A DNA stretch of 64,000 nt, taken from Manihot esculenta (lineage: Eukaryota > Streptophyta > Magnoliopsida > Malpighiales > Euphorbiaceae). The notes beneath the pieces were generated by a model that saw nothing but the letters and a program-made list of their open reading frames with translations, ran no database searches and was not told where the DNA came from. A program made the position numbers and the translations under genes. The stretch spans positions 18,214,856 through 18,278,855 of the forward strand of contig NC_035170.2 of the NCBI RefSeq assembly GCF_001659605.2, read 5' to 3'. Numbering within the stretch: position 1 is the first letter of the stretch; each line of letters opens with the position of its first letter. Positions 58,983 to 64,000 of this stretch are shown one piece after another.

Positions 58983-61280
58983 TTATTAAATAATTTATTA
59001 AAACAAATAAAAAAATTTAAAAATTCACATTTAATCACAATTATAATAATAATTTTTAATATTATATTTAAATTTTTTAATTTTTTATAATTATAGTTAA
59101 TTCTTAAAATAATTTTGATTAATTTTAAAAAGGTAAATAAATAACAAATAATATGGCATTGAAATTAATTTAAAATTAATTAAAATTATTTTAAGAATCG
59201 TTTATAATTATAAAAAAATTAAAAAATTTAAATATAATATAGAAAATGTGGCTATAATTGTGATTAAACCCAAAGGTTTTTTCGCTGAATTTAATAAATT
59301 ATTTTAAAAATTGATTATAATTCCAACAAATTTTAAAAGTTGAGATTGTCTTTCAAAATTGAAAAACTATAGTTATAATTCTGATTAAACGTAAAGCTTT
59401 TTTTAACCACTAGTTATATTTTAAAATTTAAAAAAAATAATACTCCCTTATTTCTATAATTTTTATTTACTTTTTATTTTATATTAAAATTATTAAATTA
59501 ATTATTATAATCCTTAATAATTATCTTATTTTTAAAATAAATTCTTATTAATTATCAAAATATTTTTTAATATTTAATAAAATTTAATATATTTAAAATA
59601 TGTATAATTGAAAAATTAATTAAAAAATTATTTTTAAAAAAATTAAAATGGATAAAAATTATAGAATGAAGAGAGTATTTTATTATTAAAAATATTATTA
59701 TATTATATTAGAACTTATTTAATTTTTAAGTGAAAGTATAGGAATTTAATTTAGTAAAAAAAATTAAATTAGACTTATTTAATTCTAAATAAAAGTAATT
59801 TATTTTCTGAAAAGGAATCATCTGTATAAAAATTATTTTTTGCAATAGAAAATATTTTTTAATAAAATAATTTATTTTGCAATGCTAGTTTGATTTAAAA
59901 AAATAAGAAATATTAATAAATTTATATATAATGATATTAGTAATATTTTTAAAATTTAAAAAATGATTTAAATGATTTAATTTTTTTATTACATAAATAT
60001 TTTCTACTAATTAATTGCTCTAAATATTTTAAAATTATAAATACAGAAAATATTTTTCTATATTTAAAATAATAAATCATATTTGACAGGAGTATATATG
60101 TGTTAATACAGTTAAAAAAATTACTTAGTAATATTAGTAGAAAATTTTATAATGCTAAATCCTTACAATTCGTTAAAGTAATTTTTTTAGATTGAAGATA
60201 AGATATTTAATTAAATCCCAAATAGGAGAATGAAAAAATATAAATTATATTTAACCATCAAATTATATATAAAAAAATCTAGCTCTTTATTTAATATGAT
60301 TTATTTTTAAAAAATTAAATAAATTTTTGTAAAATTATGCAAGTTTTTATTTATTTAAAAATGAAATTTTATAAATTAAATCAGAAATAAAATATTCTAT
60401 TTAAAAAAGAAAATTAATAAAAATGCGATTTTCTTATAAAATATTTCTTTTACACAACGGGTCAAAACTTTCTTTGCTAGAAAACGGACAGTGGAATATC
60501 TAGCTCATCTAATAAAGTTAAAACCAATAAGATTGAATAAAGCAGTCAAAGAACAAACGTTCTGAATTAAACTTTTGATTACGTAAGGAGAAACCGAGCC
60601 TTGAGAGGCTTTAATGACTGGCTGACTAGACCCATCAATAAAAAATTTTGACTACAACATTTCCATGGTAAAATTTCGTTGTCTATCTAAAAAAATTATT
60701 ATATAAAATTATTATTATTATATATATATACATATAGCAGTTAGATATCTGCACAACAACTATTTACCATTAATAACTAAAAGCAAGTCCCTTTACTTAT
60801 TCCCTCGTCAACTTTTCTCTACTCCGTTTGGGTAGAGGAGCCCCATTTCTTCCTGTCCGAAAAGTGGATTCTCTCTCCACTTTCGGATGATGTTTTGAAT
60901 TTATTTTTATTTACTTTTTTTTAATCGATAAAATTGTATAAAATGAAATAGGTATTTTTTTTTTTTATCGTATTCCTTAGTTATCTATTTGATTGCATGT
61001 AAGTGTGTTTTTACCTATATCGATGATGGCTCATTTTTTTCACTTGATCCGATAATTATTTGATGGTGATGATTCATGGAGATAAATATTGAAAGACACG
61101 AATGGATTGCCGAATAGTATTTTACCTTCCCCTTTTGTCGGTACTTATATCGATTTGATGATGACTTGATTGGATTCTAGGGTAACATCTTTAGAGTTTT
61201 ATTTACTTGTTATTGGTCCTTCTTCGATCTGGTAGTCCTTGCTTGCTACGAGCTAGATTATTTTTTTATAAGGTTGCATG
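58983..61280. other. Very AT-rich intergenic DNA, nothing recognised
   Basis: A and T runs dominate to about 60430. The last 850 bp have a more even composition but show no domain, terminal repeat or RNA gene. The bases just before 61281 (GCATG, 61276-61280) may be the target site of the retroelement that follows. Confidence 0.5.
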
Positions 61281-62371
61281 TGTAACGATCCGGGGACTGG
61301 ACCGCTACCTGCGCTAGGGTTTAGATCGATTTAAGATCGCCGAAACCCGTAGCAAGTCAATTATATATCCTAATACACCTAATAAAATCCCATACATTAT
61401 CACATGAAAACATAAATATAAACATAAACATTCCATGAACCAATACTCAACCTGTATATATATCAAAATTGAAAATATAAAACTCATACTAGAGCACTCA
61501 TCAAATGCTCCAGTATGGTAAACATCACATGCTTCAAGTTTTATTCGAACATAACTCATAATTAAAACTTTTACATAAGGATCATACTAACAGGGATTAC
61601 AAGAACAAACATTAAGGCAAAGCACAATTCTAAAACCATAAAATATAACATGTCCACATCTATACTATTACAAAAGGCTATACCAGCAACTCAGCCGACT
61701 TCCCCGAGCTAACTCTGACCCTGCAAACCTGGGGTTAGGGGAAATGGATAAACTACAAGAGTCTAGTGAGCAAAACATAAAAATAATTCAATAAACATAT
61801 AATCGAATGAAATGCTTCACAACAAACAATTCACATCAAGATGGATTTGTCACCAGTAATTCTCTACAAATTCCAATAGTGTCAGGCCCATGACGGGTGC
61901 TCCTCGAGACTTCCTCTTAAACATAACATAACATAATAAATCCATAGTGTCAGGGGCTTAGAACGGGCCTCGACCTGGACTTTCTCTTACATATTGCTAG
62001 GGGTGTAGAATGGGTCTCAACCTGGACTTCTGTATACATCATAACACATCATACTCGAGGGCTATTCTCCAAAAAAATTGAAGCACAAAACAACAAGAAC
62101 ATCAAGAATAGAGAAAAGGCTTACCTCTGCTCGAAGATGGAGAAAACTCTCTCGATTTTCGGGCTAGAGGCCTTTTATAGTTGGCTGGAGGAACCACCTT
62201 CGGCAGTCGAACCTTTAAAACCCCTTTTTTAAAAAAAAAAAGATTCAAATTCATTTTTATGAAAACCCTATTTTACCCTTCTAAACATTCCGGCTTCGAG
62301 ATTCCGGATTTCGATGGAGATTTCCATCAGAAAGCGAAAATTTCGACGCCGGAGTTTAGCCGGGTGTTACA
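61281..62371 (-). repeat. 3' LTR of the right-edge gypsy element
   Basis: In plus-strand view TGTAACGATCCGG...GGTGTTACA, 1,091 bp. On its own strand it begins TGTAACACCCGGC, close to the start of the 33478 LTR, and its end resembles that LTR as well. It is less than half as long. Contains diverged tandem units around 61880-62030 (AGTGTCAGG...CTTCCTCTTA type). Confidence 0.85.
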
Positions 62372-62389
62372 TTCTTCCCCCCTTAAGAA
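62372..62389 (-). other. Polypurine tract of the right-edge gypsy element
   Basis: Minus strand TTCTTAAGGGGGGAAGAA next to the LTR, almost the same as at 41111-41128. Confidence 0.85.
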
Positions 62390-62472
62390 CATTCGTCCTC
62401 AAATGTTCAACAAAGCCAACAAACACAACATATATATTAAAAGACACAAGAAAACAACATATAACGCTTACT

Positions 62473-62992
62473 TCAAAAGAGATAGGGGTACTGCTGAAGT
62501 ATCGATTCTCGAGTCTCCCAGGTGTACTCTTCTGTATTGTGGTGATTCCAAAGAACTTTCACCATCGTAATTTCCTTGTTCCTCAACTTTTTGATCAACT
62601 TGTCTATGATCTGAACTAGCTACTCGACATAGGTGAGATCTCCTAGGATCTCCATATCAGGTTCACTAAGAACCTTGCCCGGATCCGACACAAATTTCTG
62701 TAACATAGAAACATGAAAAACCGGATGGATCAGCTCCATAGAAGCAGGTAAATCTAACTTGTAAGATACATTCCCAATCCTTTGCAGGATTTCAAAGGGC
62801 CCGATGTACCTTAGAGCTAGAGCTAGTTTACCTTTCTTTCTAAAACAAATCACTTCCTTCATAGGAGACACCTTAAGTAATACTATATCCCCCCTCCTGA
62901 AAAACAACTTGCTTTTTACGAATATCTGCATAGCTCTTCTGTCTACTCACGGCCATTCTGAGTCTCTCTCTAATGATAGGCACTACCCTGTT
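62473..62992 (-). pseudogene. C-terminal integrase/chromodomain remnant of gag-pol
   Basis: Translation gives [24 protein letters not shown], then [45 protein letters not shown], and finally [20 protein letters not shown], closely matching the end of the polyprotein at 36038-41020. One extra G near 62895 shifts the frame and a TAG stop lies at about 62620-62622. The normal end is a TGA at 62473-62475. Upstream coding sequence is cut off by the LTR starting at 62993. Confidence 0.85.
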
Positions 62993-64000
62993 TGTAAGGA
63001 CCCAGAAACCGGACCGCTACCGGCGCTAGGATCCAGATCGGCTTAAGGCCGCCGGGACCCGTAGCAAGCCTAACATACATCCTGTTGCCTGGTAAAATCC
63101 CGTACATGATCAAACATAAACATAAAAACTTAAACATCTGATGTATACACCGAGCTTGACCTGTATGCTACATAACTTTAAACATAAAAGAACCACATAC
63201 TAGAGCCCTCATCAAACACTTTAGCTGGGTCAACATTACATACATCAAGCTTGGATCACATCCGATGAACCAAAACCTAAGCTGTGCATGCATCAAAACC
63301 ATAAACATAAAACCTCCACTGGAGTCCTCATCAAGTACTCTAGCGTGGTAAACATCACATGCCACAAGTTTGGTTCATCCACAACTCAACACTAAAACAT
63401 TACATACATCATGTACTAAAAAGGGACTAACCAAGCCTTAGGGCCAAGCACAATACTAATCCATAAACATAATTCTACTTCACGTTACATTACATCACAT
63501 TATCTTACAATACATTATATCAATTTACTTTACATGTCCACACTAAAGCACTAATCTATTACATAAGCAATAACCTTTACCCTTGACGTCTTCCTGGACT
63601 ACTTCTGACCTGCAAACCTAGGGGTTAGGGGAAAGGGATGAGCTAAAAAGCCTAGTGAGCAGAACAATAAACAATTTAATAAATCATATGCTATCATGGA
63701 ATGCGTTACAGCACAAACATTTCACATAACGGATAGACATAACCACCAAAACTCCCTCTGTCTGTAACATATCATGGTGCCCAGCCCTCAAGGGGCTCCT
63801 CAGGACTTCATTATGCCCGGCCCTTCGGGCTCCTCAGGACTTCATTAACATATCATATCTAGGGCTATTGGGGTCGCCTTGGTCCATCCACATCAACAAT
63901 AAATTATGCAATGCAACATATTCGTGATTTCTAATGCAAGCAACCTACTACATATACATTGTATTCATGATGCGTGAAACATGCTTAAAACATTTGAGTT
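62993..64000 (-). repeat. Second gypsy LTR, truncated by the window edge
   Basis: Begins TGTAAGGACCC in plus-strand view and shares the CCGCTACCGGCGCTAGGATC and GCCGCCGGGACCCGTAGC segments with the ends of the other gypsy LTRs (complementary strand). Short tandem units GGGCTCCTCAGGACTTCATTA recur at about 63800-63850. At least 1,008 bp long; the other end is outside. Confidence 0.75.

Larger units (their letters stand above)
61281..64000 (-). mobile_element. Minus-strand gypsy chromovirus fragment, interrupted by another LTR
   Basis: A complete LTR (61281-62371), purine tract (62389-62372 on the minus strand) and the C-terminal end of gag-pol (62992-62473) define the 3' part of a chromodomain gypsy element related to the one at 33478-43412. 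At 62993 its pol is cut by a second, different LTR that runs past the window edge. The rest of both elements lies to the right. Confidence 0.82.

Overview
The window is plant nuclear DNA, almost certainly from a eudicot. It has spliced genes with AT-rich introns, plant-type copia and gypsy LTR retrotransposons, and orthologues of Arabidopsis genes. The protein sequences would fit a rosid such as a member of the Malpighiales, but the species cannot be fixed by reading alone. Most of the 64 kb is transposable-element DNA. I place three host genes and one host pseudogene.

Region by region. Bases 1-3746 (+) hold the 3' two thirds or more of a poly(A)-binding protein gene; its first exon lies before the window. 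Bases 4390-12083 (-) hold a tandem pair of organic cation/carnitine transporter (OCT-like, major facilitator superfamily) genes. The distal copy (9471-12083) is an intact two-exon gene. The proximal copy (4390-6988) is a decayed duplicate with several indels and most of exon 1 missing. A worn LTR-retrotransposon 3' end sits between them. A non-autonomous hAT-like element (12589-13919) lies about 0.5 kb upstream of the intact transporter.

Bases 16242-31778 are a decayed Ty1/copia element whose gag is split by a younger, oppositely oriented gypsy deletion derivative (19454-26429, TSD CATAT). That derivative keeps gag-protease and has lost reverse transcriptase and integrase. Bases 33478-43412 are a recent chromodomain-type (Tekay/Del-like) gypsy element with TSD CTCAT. 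Its single polyprotein frame is broken only by two TAG codons. It landed in an older gypsy-type gag remnant. A second hAT-like element of the same family, inverted, occupies 46435-47511 with a perfect 8-bp TSD.

Bases 49939-57596 (-) are a complete nine-exon gene for the DOA10-type, membrane-bound RING-variant E3 ubiquitin ligase SUD1/CER9 (1,119 aa predicted), with one GC-AG intron. A very AT-rich spacer with a 51-bp tandem repeat follows. The window ends in two minus-strand gypsy LTRs, one inserted in the pol remnant of the other.

The host genes are not an operon or a functional cluster. Their roles are mRNA poly(A) binding, membrane transport and ER-associated protein degradation. By approximate LTR divergence the insertion order is copia first, then the nested gag-protease element, then the chromodomain gypsy. 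I found no CRISPR array, tRNA or rRNA gene, and no convincing new multi-gene system. The most unusual signals are a short peptide-coding motif shared by the LTRs and coding region of the nested gypsy derivative, and a 425-bp block flanked by 57-bp direct repeats inside a hAT element.
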